Part shown: positions 43,539-53,398 of the stretch, in pieces | How the letters are laid out: every line of letters begins with the position of its first letter | How positions within the stretch are numbered: position 1 is the stretch's first letter | Assembly (NCBI GenBank): GCA_017305935.1 | Contig: JAFKJU010000005.1 | Location: forward strand, 330,585-394,584 | Source of the DNA: Hyphomicrobiales bacterium | GTDB taxonomy: Bacteria; Pseudomonadota; Alphaproteobacteria; Rhizobiales; Rhizobiaceae | Length of the DNA: 64,000 nucleotides | Direction of reading: 5' to 3' | The notes under the pieces: model-generated | Database searches by the model: none | Told to the model about the DNA's origin: nothing | What the model saw: only the letters and a program-made list of their open reading frames with translations | Made by a program: the position numbers and the translations under genes

Positions 43539-44984
43539 ATGGCTGAGAACTACGACGTCATCGTTATCGGCTCCGGTCCGGGGGGATACATCGCGGCGAT
43601 CCGCGCCGCGCAACTAGGTCTGAAGACGGCGGTCGTCGAGCGCGAGCATCTCGCCGGCATCTGCTCGAACTGGGGCTGTATCCCGACCAAGGCGCTGCTG
43701 CGCTCTGCAGAGGTGCTGCACAATGCCCAGCACGCCAAGAACTACGGCCTGACGCTGGAGGGCCAGATCAAGCCGGACCTGAAGGCCATCGTCGCCCGCT
43801 CGCGCGGTATCGCCGAGCGCATGAATGGCGGCGTCGGCTTCCTGATGAAGAAGAACAAGATCGACGTCATCTGGGGCGAGGCCAAGATCGTCAAGCCCGG
43901 CGAGATCGTCGTGTCGAAGACGACGAAGGCCATCCAGCAGCCACAGGCGCCGCAGCCGAAGAATACTCTGCCGGAAGGCACCTACAAGGCCAAGCACATC
44001 ATCATCGCCACCGGTGCGCGCCCGCGCGCGCTGCCGGGCATCGAGCCGGACGGCAAGCTGATCTGGACCTATTTCGAGGCGATGAAGCCGGCGGAAATGC
44101 CGAAGTCGCTGCTGGTCATGGGCTCGGGCGCCATCGGCATCGAATTCGCTTCCTTCTACCGCACGATGGGCGTCGAGGTGACGGTCGTCGAAATCATGAG
44201 CCAGGTCATGCCGGTCGAGGATGCGGAGATTTCCGCGCTTGCGAAGAAGCAGTTCGAGAAGCAAGGCATGAAGATCCTGCTGGAAGCCAAGGTCGCCAAG
44301 GTCGAGAAGGGCGCCAATTCGGTGACCGCCCATATCGAAACCAAGGACGGCAAGACCCAGACGATCACCGCCGACCGCATGATTTCCGCTGTCGGCGTTC
44401 AGGCCAATATCGAGAATATCGGCCTTGAGGCGCTGGGTGTGAAGACCGATCGCGGCTTCATCGCCATCGACGGTTACGGCAAGACCAACGTGCCCGGCAT
44501 CTACGCCATCGGCGACGTCGCCGGCCCGCCGATGCTTGCCCACAAGGCCGAGCACGAGGCTGTCATCTGTGTCGAGAAGATCGCCGGCCTGCCGAACGTT
44601 CATCCGATGGATCGGAACAAGATCCCCGGCTGCACCTATTGCCAGCCGCAGGTCGCCTCCGTCGGCCTGACCGAAGCCAAGGCCAAGGAGCAGGGCCGCG
44701 ATATCCGCGTCGGCCGCTTCCCCTTCGTCGCCAATGGCAAGGCGATCGCGCTCGGCGAGGACCAGGGCCTGGTCAAGACCATCTTCGACAGGAAGACCGG
44801 CGAACTCCTCGGCGCGCATCTGGTTGGTGCCGAAGTGACCGAGCTCATCCAGGGCTTCGTCGTGGCGATGAACCTCGAAACGACGGAAGAGGAACTGATG
44901 CACACCATCTTCCCGCATCCGACGATTTCGGAAACGCTGAAGGAAAGCGTGCTCGACGCCTATGGACGGGCGCTGAATGCTTGA
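43539..44984 (+). CDS. lpdA: Dihydrolipoyl dehydrogenase, E3 of pyruvate dehydrogenase
   Basis: A 481-residue FAD enzyme that reoxidises dihydrolipoamide with NAD. The start is ATG 43539 (MAENYDVIVIGSGPGGYIAA), with AGGAAA upstream. The redox-active disulphide is C-S-N-W-G-C in AGICSNWGCIPTKALL. The NAD-binding loop is VMGSGAIGIEFASFYRTMG and the C-terminal catalytic HPHP-type motif is FPHPTISE. A longer linker (QQPQAPQPKN) near residue 130 is typical of the rhizobial PDH-specific E3. Confidence 0.98.
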   Translation: MAENYDVIVIGSGPGGYIAAIRAAQLGLKTAVVEREHLAGICSNWGCIPTKALLRSAEVLHNAQHAKNYGLTLEGQIKPDLKAIVARSRGIAERMNGGVGFLMKKNKIDVIWGEAKIVKPGEIVVSKTTKAIQQPQAPQPKNTLPEGTYKAKHIIIATGARPRALPGIEPDGKLIWTYFEAMKPAEMPKSLLVMGSGAIGIEFASFYRTMGVEVTVVEIMSQVMPVEDAEISALAKKQFEKQGMKILLEAKVAKVEKGANSVTAHIETKDGKTQTITADRMISAVGVQANIENIGLEALGVKTDRGFIAIDGYGKTNVPGIYAIGDVAGPPMLAHKAEHEAVICVEKIAGLPNVHPMDRNKIPGCTYCQPQVASVGLTEAKAKEQGRDIRVGRFPFVANGKAIALGEDQGLVKTIFDRKTGELLGAHLVGAEVTELIQGFVVAMNLETTEEELMHTIFPHPTISETLKESVLDAYGRALNA

Positions 44985-45039
44985 TAATTTCCCCTGCCGC
45001 TCTTGATTTCGAGGCTGGCAAACAGGAAAGGAAACGCCC

Positions 45040-45300
45040 ATGTCTTTATCGATCGGTGCACAAGCCTGGATCGTCTTTCTGCTGATCGGCCTCGTGGCCG
45101 GATTTCTGGCAAGCCTGGTGGTTGGCGGCGGCGGGTTGATCCGGTGCCTGTTGAGTGGGGTAATCGGGGCTTTCGTCGGCGGCTTCCTGTTTCAGGCGCT
45201 CGGCATTTCCCTGGGGATCGACAACGCGCTGGTGGTGCAGATCATTCACGCGACGGTCGGCGCCATCATCGTCGTGCTGGCGGCGCGGCTTATTGCATAG
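45040..45300 (+). CDS. Small GlsB/YeaQ/YmgE-family membrane protein
   Basis: An 86-residue protein with three hydrophobic segments and the glycine-rich signature (GLVAGFLASLVVGGGGLI, GAFVGGFLFQALGI) of the transglycosylase-associated (GlsB/YeaQ/YmgE) family, usually stress-induced inner membrane proteins. AAAGGAAAC precedes the ATG. It is followed by a second, distantly similar gene 14 bases downstream. The function is unknown. Confidence 0.85.
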   Translation: MSLSIGAQAWIVFLLIGLVAGFLASLVVGGGGLIRCLLSGVIGAFVGGFLFQALGISLGIDNALVVQIIHATVGAIIVVLAARLIA

Positions 45301-45314
45301 TATGGGAACGTGAT

Positions 45315-45563
45315 ATGGAAAATGTCGGCTGGATTGCTTCGATCTTCATCGGTGGCCTCGCCGGGTGGCTGGCCGGCAAGTTCATGGATGTGCGCTTCGG
45401 CGTCATCATGAACATTATCCTGGGCATCGTCGGCTCTGTGGTCGCCGTCGCCGTGCTCCGGCAGTTCAATGTTTTCGTCCAGGATAGCAAGCTCGGCTAT
45501 CTGGTGACGGCATTTCTCGGCGCCAGCCTGCTGCTGTTCGTCGTGAAGCTGATCAAGCGGTAG
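45315..45563 (+). CDS. Second small GlsB/YeaQ/YmgE-family membrane protein
   Basis: An 82-residue protein (MENVGWIASIFIGGLAGWLA) with three hydrophobic segments and the family pattern IGGLAGWLAGKFM...GIVGSVVAVAVL. It ends in the basic tail VVKLIKR. It forms a tandem pair with the gene before it, probably by an old duplication. It lies 39 bases ahead of lipA, so it may be cotranscribed with it. Confidence 0.85.
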   Translation: MENVGWIASIFIGGLAGWLAGKFMDVRFGVIMNIILGIVGSVVAVAVLRQFNVFVQDSKLGYLVTAFLGASLLLFVVKLIKR

Positions 45564-45602
45564 TTGGTTTCTGCGCGAAGGCGCAGAGAAAGCGGTTTGC
45601 AA

Positions 45603-46574
45603 ATGGTGACGATTCTCGACACGATCACGGCGGACGCCAGGCGCGTGCGCCATCCCGAAAAGGCCCATCGCCCGGATACCGAGGTGATGCGCAAGCCGGA
45701 ATGGATTCGTGTGAAGGCGCCGGTGTCGAAGGGCTATAGCGAGACCCGCGCCATCGTGAAGGAAAACAAGCTGGTCACCGTCTGCGAGGAGGCGGGGTGT
45801 CCCAACATCGGCGAATGCTGGGACAAGAAGCACGCCACTTTCATGATCATGGGCGAGATCTGCACCCGCGCCTGCGCCTTTTGCAACGTCGCGACCGGCA
45901 AGCCGCATGCGCTCGATATGGACGAGCCGGAAAACGTCGCCAGGGCGGTGAAGACCATGGGGCTGTCCCACGTCGTCATCACCTCCGTCGACCGCGACGA
46001 TCTTGAAGACGGCGGCGCCGAGCATTTCGAAAAGGTGATCTGGGCGATCCGCGCCGCTTCGCCGCTGACGACCATCGAGATCCTGACGCCGGACTTTCTC
46101 AAGAAGCCGGGCGCTCTGGAGCGTGTGGTCGCCGCCAAGCCGGATGTCTTCAACCACAATCTTGAAACCGTACCGGGCAATTACTTGACGGTGCGTCCGG
46201 GCGCGCGTTACTTCCATTCGCTGCGCCTGCTGCAGCGGGTGAAGGAACTCGATCCCACGATGTTCACCAAGTCCGGCATCATGGTCGGGCTGGGCGAAGA
46301 GCGCAATGAAGTGTTGCAGCTCATGGACGATCTGCGCACCGCCGATGTCGACTTCATGACCATCGGCCAATACCTGCAGCCGACCCGAAAGCATCACAAG
46401 GTGGAGAAATTCGTCACACCGGAGGAATTCAAGTCCTACGAGACCGTCGCCTATTCCAAGGGGTTCCTCATGGTCGCCTCCAGCCCGCTGACGCGCTCGT
46501 CGCATCATGCCGGTGACGATTTCGCCCGCCTGCGCGCCGCCCGCGAGAAGAAACTTCTGGCCGCCGCCGAATAG
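45603..46574 (+). CDS. lipA: Lipoyl synthase
   Basis: A 323-residue radical SAM enzyme that inserts two sulphur atoms into octanoylated proteins, producing the lipoyl groups used by PdhB and PdhC encoded upstream. The start is ATG 45603 ([20 protein letters not shown]). The auxiliary cluster motif is [12 protein letters not shown] and the radical SAM motif is CTRACAFC. The C-terminal [11 protein letters not shown], which supplies the serine ligand of the auxiliary cluster, is present. It is followed by a terminator. Confidence 0.98.
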   Translation: MVTILDTITADARRVRHPEKAHRPDTEVMRKPEWIRVKAPVSKGYSETRAIVKENKLVTVCEEAGCPNIGECWDKKHATFMIMGEICTRACAFCNVATGKPHALDMDEPENVARAVKTMGLSHVVITSVDRDDLEDGGAEHFEKVIWAIRAASPLTTIEILTPDFLKKPGALERVVAAKPDVFNHNLETVPGNYLTVRPGARYFHSLRLLQRVKELDPTMFTKSGIMVGLGEERNEVLQLMDDLRTADVDFMTIGQYLQPTRKHHKVEKFVTPEEFKSYETVAYSKGFLMVASSPLTRSSHHAGDDFARLRAAREKKLLAAAE

Positions 46575-46595
46575 ACATTCCTGCCGTCCTGGATT

Positions 46596-46629
46596 AAACC
46601 CGCCGTCCCGCAGGGCATGGCGGGTTTTT
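46596..46629 (+). terminator. Terminator of lipA
   Basis: The outer stem AAACCCGCC/GGCGGGTTT (46596-46604 and 46619-46627), with part of the interior able to pair as well, followed by TTC. Confidence 0.75.
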
Positions 46630-46645
46630 CGTATCGGAGGCAGGG

Positions 46646-47215
46646 ATGACGGTTTCGATCTCGCTTGAAGAGGCAGCCGAACGGCTGAGGACGGCGGAGC
46701 GCGTCATGGTGATCGGCTGCTCCGGCGGCGGTAAGAGCACGCTGTCGCAAAAACTCTGCGCCCGGCTCGCCATTCCCTACGTTTCCATGGATCGCGACTT
46801 CTACTGGCTGCCGGGCTGGGTCAAGCGCGACAAGGCAGAGGAACGGGCGATGATCGCGGAAACGGTCGCGCGCGAGCGCTGGCTGATGGACGGCAGCGGT
46901 CCGTCGACCTTCGATCTCAGGCTGCCGCGGGCGCAGATGGTGCTCTGGGTTCGTCTTCCCCGCTGGCGGTGCCTGCTCGGCGTGACCAGGCGCGGTTTGC
47001 GACACAGGGGCCAGACCCGCCCGGAGATGGCGCCGGGTTGCCTCGAGAAATTTCCGGACCGGGAGTTCATGTCTTACATCTGGAACTTCGAGAAGCGCTT
47101 TGTTCCGATTATCCTGCTGCAGTTGCAGGCATACGGACCGGATGTTCCGGTTGTGCAGTTGAAAAGTCACGAGCAAATGCGCCGCCTTCTTGATCTTCTC
47201 GATGCGCCCGCTTAA
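46646..47215 (+). CDS. P-loop adenylate kinase-like protein
   Basis: A 189-residue protein. Walker A GCSGGGKST is at residues 26-34 (VMVIGCSGGGKSTLSQKLCA), followed by a DRDFYWLPGW segment and an R-rich lid (RLPRWRCLLGVTRRGLRHRG). This is the pattern of the adenylate-kinase/FlaR-like group (formerly 'DNA topology modulation' proteins). The phosphate acceptor is unknown. It lies nine bases upstream of the COQ10/RatA-type gene on the same strand. Confidence 0.82.
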   Translation: MTVSISLEEAAERLRTAERVMVIGCSGGGKSTLSQKLCARLAIPYVSMDRDFYWLPGWVKRDKAEERAMIAETVARERWLMDGSGPSTFDLRLPRAQMVLWVRLPRWRCLLGVTRRGLRHRGQTRPEMAPGCLEKFPDREFMSYIWNFEKRFVPIILLQLQAYGPDVPVVQLKSHEQMRRLLDLLDAPA

Positions 47216-47224
47216 CTGCCATTC

Positions 47225-47674
47225 ATGCCCCAGTTCGAGACCAGACGCTCCGTCGCCCACAGCCCCGAAAAAATGTTCGATCTCGTCGCCGATGTCGAAC
47301 GCTATCCGGAATTCCTGCCGCTCTGCGAGGCGCTGACGGTGCGCAGCCGCAAGGAGCGGGACGGCAAGGAACTGCTGGTCGCCGACATGACGGTCGGCTA
47401 CAAGGCGATCCGCGAGACCTTCGCGACGCAGGTGCTTCTCAATCGCGCCGAACGGGTGATCGACGTGAAATATATCGACGGCCCGTTCAAATATCTCGAT
47501 AACCGCTGGCGCTTCGAAGAGGCGCCCGGTGGCGGCACGGTCGTGAATTTCTTCATCGATTATGAGTTCAAGAGCCGCATCCTCGGCGCGCTCATGGGCT
47601 CGATGTTCGACCGCGCCTTTCGCATGTTCGCCGAAGCGTTCGAGAAGCGCGCCGACAAGATCTATGCGCCCTGA
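47225..47674 (+). CDS. COQ10/RatA-type START-domain protein (putative ubiquinone-binding)
   Basis: A 149-residue protein with a SRPBCC/START fold. It begins MPQFETRRSVAHSPEKMFDL; the block VADVERYPEFLPLCEALTVR and the ending ALMGSMFDRAFRMFAEAFEKRA are standard for the family. Bacterial members are variously named RatA toxin or coenzyme Q-binding protein COQ10. In alphaproteobacteria next to lipA and ispDF the ubiquinone role is more plausible; no antitoxin-like partner is adjacent. Confidence 0.88.
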   Translation: MPQFETRRSVAHSPEKMFDLVADVERYPEFLPLCEALTVRSRKERDGKELLVADMTVGYKAIRETFATQVLLNRAERVIDVKYIDGPFKYLDNRWRFEEAPGGGTVVNFFIDYEFKSRILGALMGSMFDRAFRMFAEAFEKRADKIYAP

Positions 47675-47724
47675 GCATTTCCGGGAAAAGTGGATACCGG
47701 CTTTCCGTCCGGACATGCGAAAAA
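47675..47724. repeat. Short palindromic intergenic repeat-like element
   Basis: Fifty bases between convergent genes, starting GAGCATTTCCGGGAAAAGTG and ending GGACATGCGAAAA. The style matches abundant short palindromes between genes of Rhizobiales. The string GACATGCGAAAA also occurs at 13068-13079 in the window. Confidence 0.4.
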
Positions 47725-48222
47725 CTAACTGGTGGCTTCCACCAGCATTTCCAGCGCAGTCCTGACCGTCGCCAGCCGGATCTCCGTGCGGCCGATATCG
47801 CCGTAGCGCATCTCGCGATGCAGCGGATCTCCGTTGCAGGCCTTGGCGGCGAGATGCACAAGGCCGACCGGCTTTTCATTCGAGCCGCCGCCCGGGCCGG
47901 CAATGCCGGTGACCGCCACCGCGACGCTGGCGCGCGACCGGTAGAGCGCCCCGTTCACCATCTGCAATGCGGTCTCGCGGGAAACGGCCCCGTATTGGCG
48001 CAGCGCCTCGGTCTGCACGCCGAGCAGGTCGCTCTTGGCCTCGTTGGTATAGGTGACGAAGCCGCGATCGACGACGGCAGAGGAGCCGGCGATCTCGGTC
48101 AGCGCGCCGGCGATCAGGCCGCCGGTGCAGGATTCTGCCGTAGCGACCATCAGCTTCCGTAACGTGAAGTCGTTGACGATACGGCGGGCCATCTCCTCGA
48201 TATCGGCGGGAAACAGGGTCAT
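47725..48222 (-). CDS. pncC: Nicotinamide-nucleotide amidohydrolase (CinA C-terminal domain)
   Basis: A 165-residue deamidase that converts NMN to nicotinate mononucleotide in the pyridine nucleotide cycle. The active-site signature [21 protein letters not shown] is near residue 28, with the later [10 protein letters not shown] loop. It is the stand-alone form of the CinA C-terminal domain; the N-domain is encoded at 7712-8485. Its ATG overlaps the ispDF stop by four bases (ATGA), so the two are translationally coupled. Confidence 0.93.
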   Translation of the reverse strand: MTLFPADIEEMARRIVNDFTLRKLMVATAESCTGGLIAGALTEIAGSSAVVDRGFVTYTNEAKSDLLGVQTEALRQYGAVSRETALQMVNGALYRSRASVAVAVTGIAGPGGGSNEKPVGLVHLAAKACNGDPLHREMRYGDIGRTEIRLATVRTALEMLVEATS

Positions 48223-49418
48223 GCGCTTTTCCTTCCATAGACGACGGTGGCGGTGGCGATCGCCGCGATGCCTTCACGGCGGCCGATGAAGCCGATGGTC
48301 TCGTTGGTGGTTGCCTTCACCGAGCAGCGTTCGAGGTCGATCTTCAGCATGTCGGCGAGATTGGCGCGCATGGCGTCGCGATGCGGCCCGATCTTCGGGG
48401 CCTCGGCGATCAAGGAGACATCGGCATTCATGATCGTGCCGCCCTTTTCGCGGACGATACCGGCCGCATGTTCGAGAAAGATGCGTGACGCCGCACCCCG
48501 CCATTGCGGATCGGAGGGTGGGAAATGGTCGCCGATATCGCCTGCGCCGCAGGTGGCAAGCAGCGCGTCGGTCAGCGCGTGAAGCGCGACGTCGGCATCG
48601 GAATGGCCCTTGAGCCGCTGATCATGCGGAATGAAGATGCCGCACAGCGTCACACCGTCCCCCGGCTCCAACTGGTGGACGTCGTAACCGTTGCCGGTGC
48701 GCACATCCGGCAGGTGGGCGGAAAGCTTTTCGTCGGCCATGTCGATATCCCGTTTCACAGTCAGTTTTACATTGTCCGGCATGCCGGCGATAAGGGTTAC
48801 CGGTAGCCCGGCCCATTCGGCGATGGAGGCGTCATCGGTGAAGCCGGCATGACCGGCCAACGCCGCCTTCTCATGCGCATCGAGAATCTCGGCGAAGCGG
48901 AAGGACTGCGGCGTCTGCGCCGCATAAAGCCCGGCGCGCGGCACCGTCTCGATCACCTGGCCCCGCGCGTCGCCGCGCTTCAGCGTGTCTGTAACCGGAA
49001 TGGCTGGCAGAACGCCGATGGCGCCGGCCTCGAAGGCGTTCACCACCCGGTCGAGCAGGGCGTGGTCGATGAAGGGGCGCACGGCATCCTGGATCATCAC
49101 ATGGCCGATGCCGGCGTCGGAAAAATGCCGCAAGCCGTTCAGCACCGATTGCTGCCGGGTCGTCCCGCCATACACCACGGCGACATCGTCGCGCTTGGGA
49201 ACAGCCTGGGCCAGCAGGCATTCGTCATCGGGATGGATGACGATGCAGACGGAAACCGGCAGGCGCCATCTGCGGAAACAATCCAGCGTATGGGCGATCA
49301 CCGGTCGTCCGCCGATGAAGCGGTATTGTTTCGGCCCGTCCTGTGGCGCGCCTGCGCGTTCGCCGCGCCCGGCGGCGACAATCACGACGCCGATGGAGAA
49401 AGGAGCTTCCGCTGGCAT
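48219..49418 (-). CDS. ispDF: Bifunctional IspD/IspF isoprenoid enzyme
   Basis: A 399-residue fusion catalysing two steps of the MEP pathway: cytidylyltransferase (IspD, residues about 1-225, [15 protein letters not shown]) and 2-C-methylerythritol 2,4-cyclodiphosphate synthase (IspF, about 240-399, [29 protein letters not shown]). The fused form is typical of alphaproteobacteria. The start is ATG 49418 ([10 protein letters not shown]); a TTG 13 codons earlier is in frame. It is divergent from dusB with 147 bases between. Confidence 0.97.
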   Translation of the reverse strand: MPAEAPFSIGVVIVAAGRGERAGAPQDGPKQYRFIGGRPVIAHTLDCFRRWRLPVSVCIVIHPDDECLLAQAVPKRDDVAVVYGGTTRQQSVLNGLRHFSDAGIGHVMIQDAVRPFIDHALLDRVVNAFEAGAIGVLPAIPVTDTLKRGDARGQVIETVPRAGLYAAQTPQSFRFAEILDAHEKAALAGHAGFTDDASIAEWAGLPVTLIAGMPDNVKLTVKRDIDMADEKLSAHLPDVRTGNGYDVHQLEPGDGVTLCGIFIPHDQRLKGHSDADVALHALTDALLATCGAGDIGDHFPPSDPQWRGAASRIFLEHAAGIVREKGGTIMNADVSLIAEAPKIGPHRDAMRANLADMLKIDLERCSVKATTNETIGFIGRREGIAAIATATVVYGRKSA

Positions 49419-49565
49419 GATCCTTGCGTTTCTTTGGTCAGGCTGAATTTCGCCCAAGCTCTACCGGCTTGGCCACGGCTTTTCCAGCAGCCGCCCAAAA
49501 AATACCGCCGTCGTCACAAGGGTCTTGGCAAGCCCGGCAAGACTGGCTAAAAATGGTGCAACACA

Positions 49566-50585
49566 ATGAACTGCTCGAAAGATAATCATTTGAGCTTCAA
49601 CTTTCTGGAAACACCCCTTGAAATCGGCGGGGTCGCTCTGCGCAACCGCGTGATCCTGGCGCCGATGTCCGGCGTTACCGATCTGCCTTTCCGGCAATTG
49701 GCCTGGCGCTATGGCGCCGGCCTCGTGGTCACCGAAATGGTGGCCAGCCGAGAGCTGGTCGGCAATGCCCATGAATCCTGGGCGCGCTTGAAAAGCATGG
49801 GCCTCAAGCCGCATATGGTGCAGCTTGCCGGCCGCGAGGCGCGCTGGATGGGTGAGGCGGCAAGGATCGTTGCCGACAATGGCGCCGATATCATTGACAT
49901 CAACATGGGCTGTCCCGCCAAGAAGGTGACCGGCGGTTATTCCGGCGCGGCGCTGATGCGCGATCCCGATCTCGCTCTTTCGCTTGTCGAGGCGACGGTC
50001 GCCGCCGTCTCCGTTCCGGTGACCGTGAAGATGCGGCTCGGTTGGGACGAGAATTCGCTGAATGCGCCCGAGATTGCCCGCCGCGCGGTGGAGGCTGGCG
50101 CCGCGGCCATCACCGTACATGGCCGCACCCGCATGCAATTCTACGAGGGGCGGGCGGATTGGGATGCGATCCGCGCCGTGCGGGAGGTCGTATCCGTGCC
50201 TCTCATCGCCAACGGCGATGTCGATAGCCGTGAGGATGCGCTCGAGATTCTGCGCCGCTCCGGCGCCGATGCCGTCATGGTCGGCCGGGCTTCTCAGGGG
50301 CGGCCCTGGCATGCCGGCTGGCTGGCTGGCCATGCCGCACCGGGACGGCGGGAGATCGCCGTCATCGCGGTCGCCCATTACCGCGCCATGCTGGAGTTCT
50401 ACGGCGAAACGGTTGGCGTTCGCCACGCGCGAAAACATCTCGATTGGTATCTGCAACGCTTTGCGCCCGGTCTTGCCGGCGAGGACAAGGCTGAGCTCCT
50501 GACCTGCCGCGAGCCGGATGTGGTCTGCGAACGCCTGTCGGTCGCACTCGAGGCCGGCGCAAACCCGGAAAGGGATGCAGCATGA
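49566..50585 (+). CDS. dusB: tRNA-dihydrouridine synthase (NifR3/DusB type)
   Basis: A 339-residue flavoenzyme that reduces uridines in tRNA. The conserved region [20 protein letters not shown] is near residue 33, the active-site cysteine is in [19 protein letters not shown], and the FMN phosphate site is GRASQGRPW. It is the first gene of the ntr operon; this placement gave it the old name NifR3 in Rhodobacter and rhizobia. Its last four bases overlap the ntrB ATG (ATGA). Confidence 0.96.
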   Translation: MNCSKDNHLSFNFLETPLEIGGVALRNRVILAPMSGVTDLPFRQLAWRYGAGLVVTEMVASRELVGNAHESWARLKSMGLKPHMVQLAGREARWMGEAARIVADNGADIIDINMGCPAKKVTGGYSGAALMRDPDLALSLVEATVAAVSVPVTVKMRLGWDENSLNAPEIARRAVEAGAAAITVHGRTRMQFYEGRADWDAIRAVREVVSVPLIANGDVDSREDALEILRRSGADAVMVGRASQGRPWHAGWLAGHAAPGRREIAVIAVAHYRAMLEFYGETVGVRHARKHLDWYLQRFAPGLAGEDKAELLTCREPDVVCERLSVALEAGANPERDAA

Positions 50586-51724
50586 ACGATTCGTTCAACA
50601 CGCCGGACGCCGCCGGCAAAGCGCTGGCCCTGACCGTGCTCAACGCCATCCAGAACCCGGTCATCATGGTCAATGAAGACGGCTTCATCACCTTCGCCAA
50701 CTGGGAGGCGGAAGCCTTTTTCGGCGCCAGTGCCGCGCATCTGGCGCGTTACCGCATCTCCACCTTCATTCCCTTCGGCAGCCCGCTGCTGGCCCTGATC
50801 GATCAGGTTCGTGAGCGGCTGGCGCCGGTCAATGAATACCGCGTGGATCTAAGTTCGCCGCGTCTCGGGCAGGAAAAGCTGGTCGATCTGTATGTCGCTC
50901 CGGTCGTGACGGAGCAGGGTTCGGTGGTCATCGTCTTCCAGGAACGCTCGATGGCCGACAAGATCGACCGCCAGCTCACCCATCGCGCCGCCGCGCGCTC
51001 GGTGACGGGGCTGGCCTCGATGCTGGCGCATGAGATCAAGAATCCGCTGTCGGGCATTCGCGGCGCCGCCCAGCTTCTCGAAAGCGCCGTCGCGGGCGAG
51101 GACCGGTCGCTGACCCGGCTGATCTGCGAGGAAACCGACCGCATCGTCTCGCTGGTCGATCGCATGGAGGTGTTTTCCGACGAGCGACCGGTCGATCGCC
51201 AGCCGATCAACATCCACGCGGTGCTCGATCATGTGAAGGCGGTGGCCAAGGCCGGTTTTGCTCGCGATATCAAGATCGTCGAGAATTACGATCCGTCGCT
51301 GCCTTCGGTCCATGCCAATCGCGACCAACTCATACAGGTCTTCCTCAATCTGGTGAAGAACGCGGCGGAAGCGGTCGGCAACCGGCCGGATGGCGAGATC
51401 GTCCTGACGACGGCCTATCGTCCCGGTATCCGTCTGTCTGTCGCCGGTACGCGGGAAAAGATTTCGCTGCCGTTGGAGTTCTGTGTGCATGACAACGGTC
51501 CTGGCGTGCCCGCCGACCTGTTGCCGCATCTTTTCGATCCCTTCATCACCACCAAGACCAACGGCTCCGGCCTTGGCCTTGCGCTGGTCGCGAAGATCAT
51601 CGGCGCCCATGGCGGCATCGTCGAATGCGACAGCCAGAACCACCGCACCACCTTCCGCGTGCTGATGCCGGCCCACAAGGATGCCGCGCTCGAAGATTCA
51701 AGCCCCACAGGAACCCATCGATGA
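50582..51724 (+). CDS. ntrB: Nitrogen regulation sensor kinase NtrB
   Basis: A 380-residue cytoplasmic histidine kinase. It has an N-terminal PAS domain (residues 15-125, [20 protein letters not shown]), phospho-accepting H150 in [20 protein letters not shown], and an ATPase domain with [13 protein letters not shown] and GSGLGLALV. It phosphorylates NtrC when nitrogen is limiting, under PII control. It overlaps both dusB and ntrC by ATGA junctions. Confidence 0.97.
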   Translation: MNDSFNTPDAAGKALALTVLNAIQNPVIMVNEDGFITFANWEAEAFFGASAAHLARYRISTFIPFGSPLLALIDQVRERLAPVNEYRVDLSSPRLGQEKLVDLYVAPVVTEQGSVVIVFQERSMADKIDRQLTHRAAARSVTGLASMLAHEIKNPLSGIRGAAQLLESAVAGEDRSLTRLICEETDRIVSLVDRMEVFSDERPVDRQPINIHAVLDHVKAVAKAGFARDIKIVENYDPSLPSVHANRDQLIQVFLNLVKNAAEAVGNRPDGEIVLTTAYRPGIRLSVAGTREKISLPLEFCVHDNGPGVPADLLPHLFDPFITTKTNGSGLGLALVAKIIGAHGGIVECDSQNHRTTFRVLMPAHKDAALEDSSPTGTHR

Positions 51725-53172
51725 CCGCCACGATCCTTGTCGCCGACGACGACGCCGCCATCCGCACGGTGCTGAACCAGGCCTTGAGCCGCGCGGGTTA
51801 CGACGTGCGCATCACCTCCAATGCCGCGACGCTCTGGCGCTGGATCTCGGCCGGCGAGGGCGATCTCGTCGTCACCGACGTGGTCATGCCGGATGAGAAC
51901 GCCTTCGATCTGCTGCCGCGCATCAAAAAGGCGCGGCCGGATCTGCCCGTGCTGGTGATGAGCGCGCAAAATACCTTCATGACCGCCATCAAGGCTTCCG
52001 AAAAGGGCGCTTACGACTACCTGCCCAAGCCCTTCGACCTCACCGAACTGATCGCCATCATCGGCCGTGCCCTTTCGGAGCCGAAGCGCCGGCCGGCCAA
52101 GCTGGAGGACGAATCGCAGGACGGAATGCCTTTGGTGGGCCGTTCCGCCGCCATGCAGGAAATCTACCGCGTGCTGGCGAGGCTGATGCAGACCGACCTG
52201 ACGCTGATGATCACAGGCGAATCCGGCACCGGCAAAGAGCTGGTGGCGCGTGCCCTGCATGACTACGGCAAGCGTCGCAACGGCCCGTTCGTGGCGATCA
52301 ACATGGCGGCGATCCCCCGTGACCTGATCGAATCGGAGCTCTTCGGCCATGAGAAGGGCGCCTTCACCGGCGCGCAGGCCCGCTCCACCGGGCGCTTCGA
52401 GCAGGCCGAAGGCGGAACGCTGTTTCTCGATGAAATCGGCGATATGCCGATGGATGCGCAGACGCGCCTGCTGCGCGTGTTGCAGCAAGGCGAATATACC
52501 ACCGTCGGCGGACGCACCCCGATCCGCACCGACGTGCGCATCGTCGCGGCGACCAACAAGGATCTGAAACAGTCAATCAATCAAGGACTTTTCCGAGAAG
52601 ACCTCTACTACCGCTTGAACGTCGTGCCCTTGCGCCTGCCGCCCTTGCGTGACCGTGCCGAGGACATTCCAGACCTCGTGCGACACTTCATCCAGCAGGC
52701 GGAAAAGGAAGGGCTCGGCACCAAGCGTTTCGACCATGAGGCGCTGGAGCTGATGAAGGCCTATCCTTGGCCCGGAAACGTGCGCGAGTTGGAAAACCTC
52801 ATCCGCCGTCTGATGGCGCTCTATCCGCAGGATATCATCAGCCGCGAGATCATCGAGGCCGAACTGCGCAACGACGTCCCCGACAGTCCAATCGAAAAGG
52901 GCGTGGTGCGGACCGGGTCCGTCACCATCGCCCAGGCGGTGGAAGAGAACATGCGCGCCTATTTCGCCAGCTTCGGCGACAAGCTGCCGCCATCCGGCCT
53001 CTATGAGCGTGTCCTCGGCGAAATGGAGTATCCGCTGATCCTGGCGGCGCTGACGGCCACGCGCGGAAACCAGATCAAAGCCGCCGATCTGCTCGGCCTG
53101 AACCGCAACACGCTGCGCAAGAAGATTCGCGAGCTTGGCGTCTCCGTGTATCGCAGTTCCCGCACAGCTTGA
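51721..53172 (+). CDS. ntrC: Nitrogen regulation response regulator NtrC
   Basis: A 483-residue sigma-54 activator; the start is ATG 51721 ([20 protein letters not shown]). It has a receiver with D53, an AAA+ domain (Walker A GESGTGKE, intact sigma-54 contact loop GAFTGA in [12 protein letters not shown], Walker [14 protein letters not shown]) and a Fis-type C-terminal helix-turn-helix ([20 protein letters not shown]). It activates nitrogen assimilation genes when phosphorylated by NtrB. The intact GAFTGA contrasts with NtrX downstream. Confidence 0.98.
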   Translation: MTATILVADDDAAIRTVLNQALSRAGYDVRITSNAATLWRWISAGEGDLVVTDVVMPDENAFDLLPRIKKARPDLPVLVMSAQNTFMTAIKASEKGAYDYLPKPFDLTELIAIIGRALSEPKRRPAKLEDESQDGMPLVGRSAAMQEIYRVLARLMQTDLTLMITGESGTGKELVARALHDYGKRRNGPFVAINMAAIPRDLIESELFGHEKGAFTGAQARSTGRFEQAEGGTLFLDEIGDMPMDAQTRLLRVLQQGEYTTVGGRTPIRTDVRIVAATNKDLKQSINQGLFREDLYYRLNVVPLRLPPLRDRAEDIPDLVRHFIQQAEKEGLGTKRFDHEALELMKAYPWPGNVRELENLIRRLMALYPQDIISREIIEAELRNDVPDSPIEKGVVRTGSVTIAQAVEENMRAYFASFGDKLPPSGLYERVLGEMEYPLILAALTATRGNQIKAADLLGLNRNTLRKKIRELGVSVYRSSRTA

Positions 53173-53398
53173 CATTGCGACGCAAAGCGTTGCATTTTCG
53201 CCACAATGCGTTGCTTAAAGGTCACGCTGACGTGGCGCGAACGACTCGGAGAATGATTTTCCTAGTCCGAGCCGGGTGTCCGTGTGGGTGGCGACTGCGC
53301 ACAAGATTGTGTGCCTGTTTGGCGTAATCGTAAATGAAACGAAGCCGCGGCGGTCTATCCGAAGCGGCTTGAAGCTGTGGCAAGCAGCGGAGGGGTTG

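Noticed and set aside
47225..47674. Toxin of a RatA-type toxin-antitoxin pair
   Set aside because: No antitoxin-like gene is adjacent; the START-domain protein is more likely the COQ10-type ubiquinone binder.
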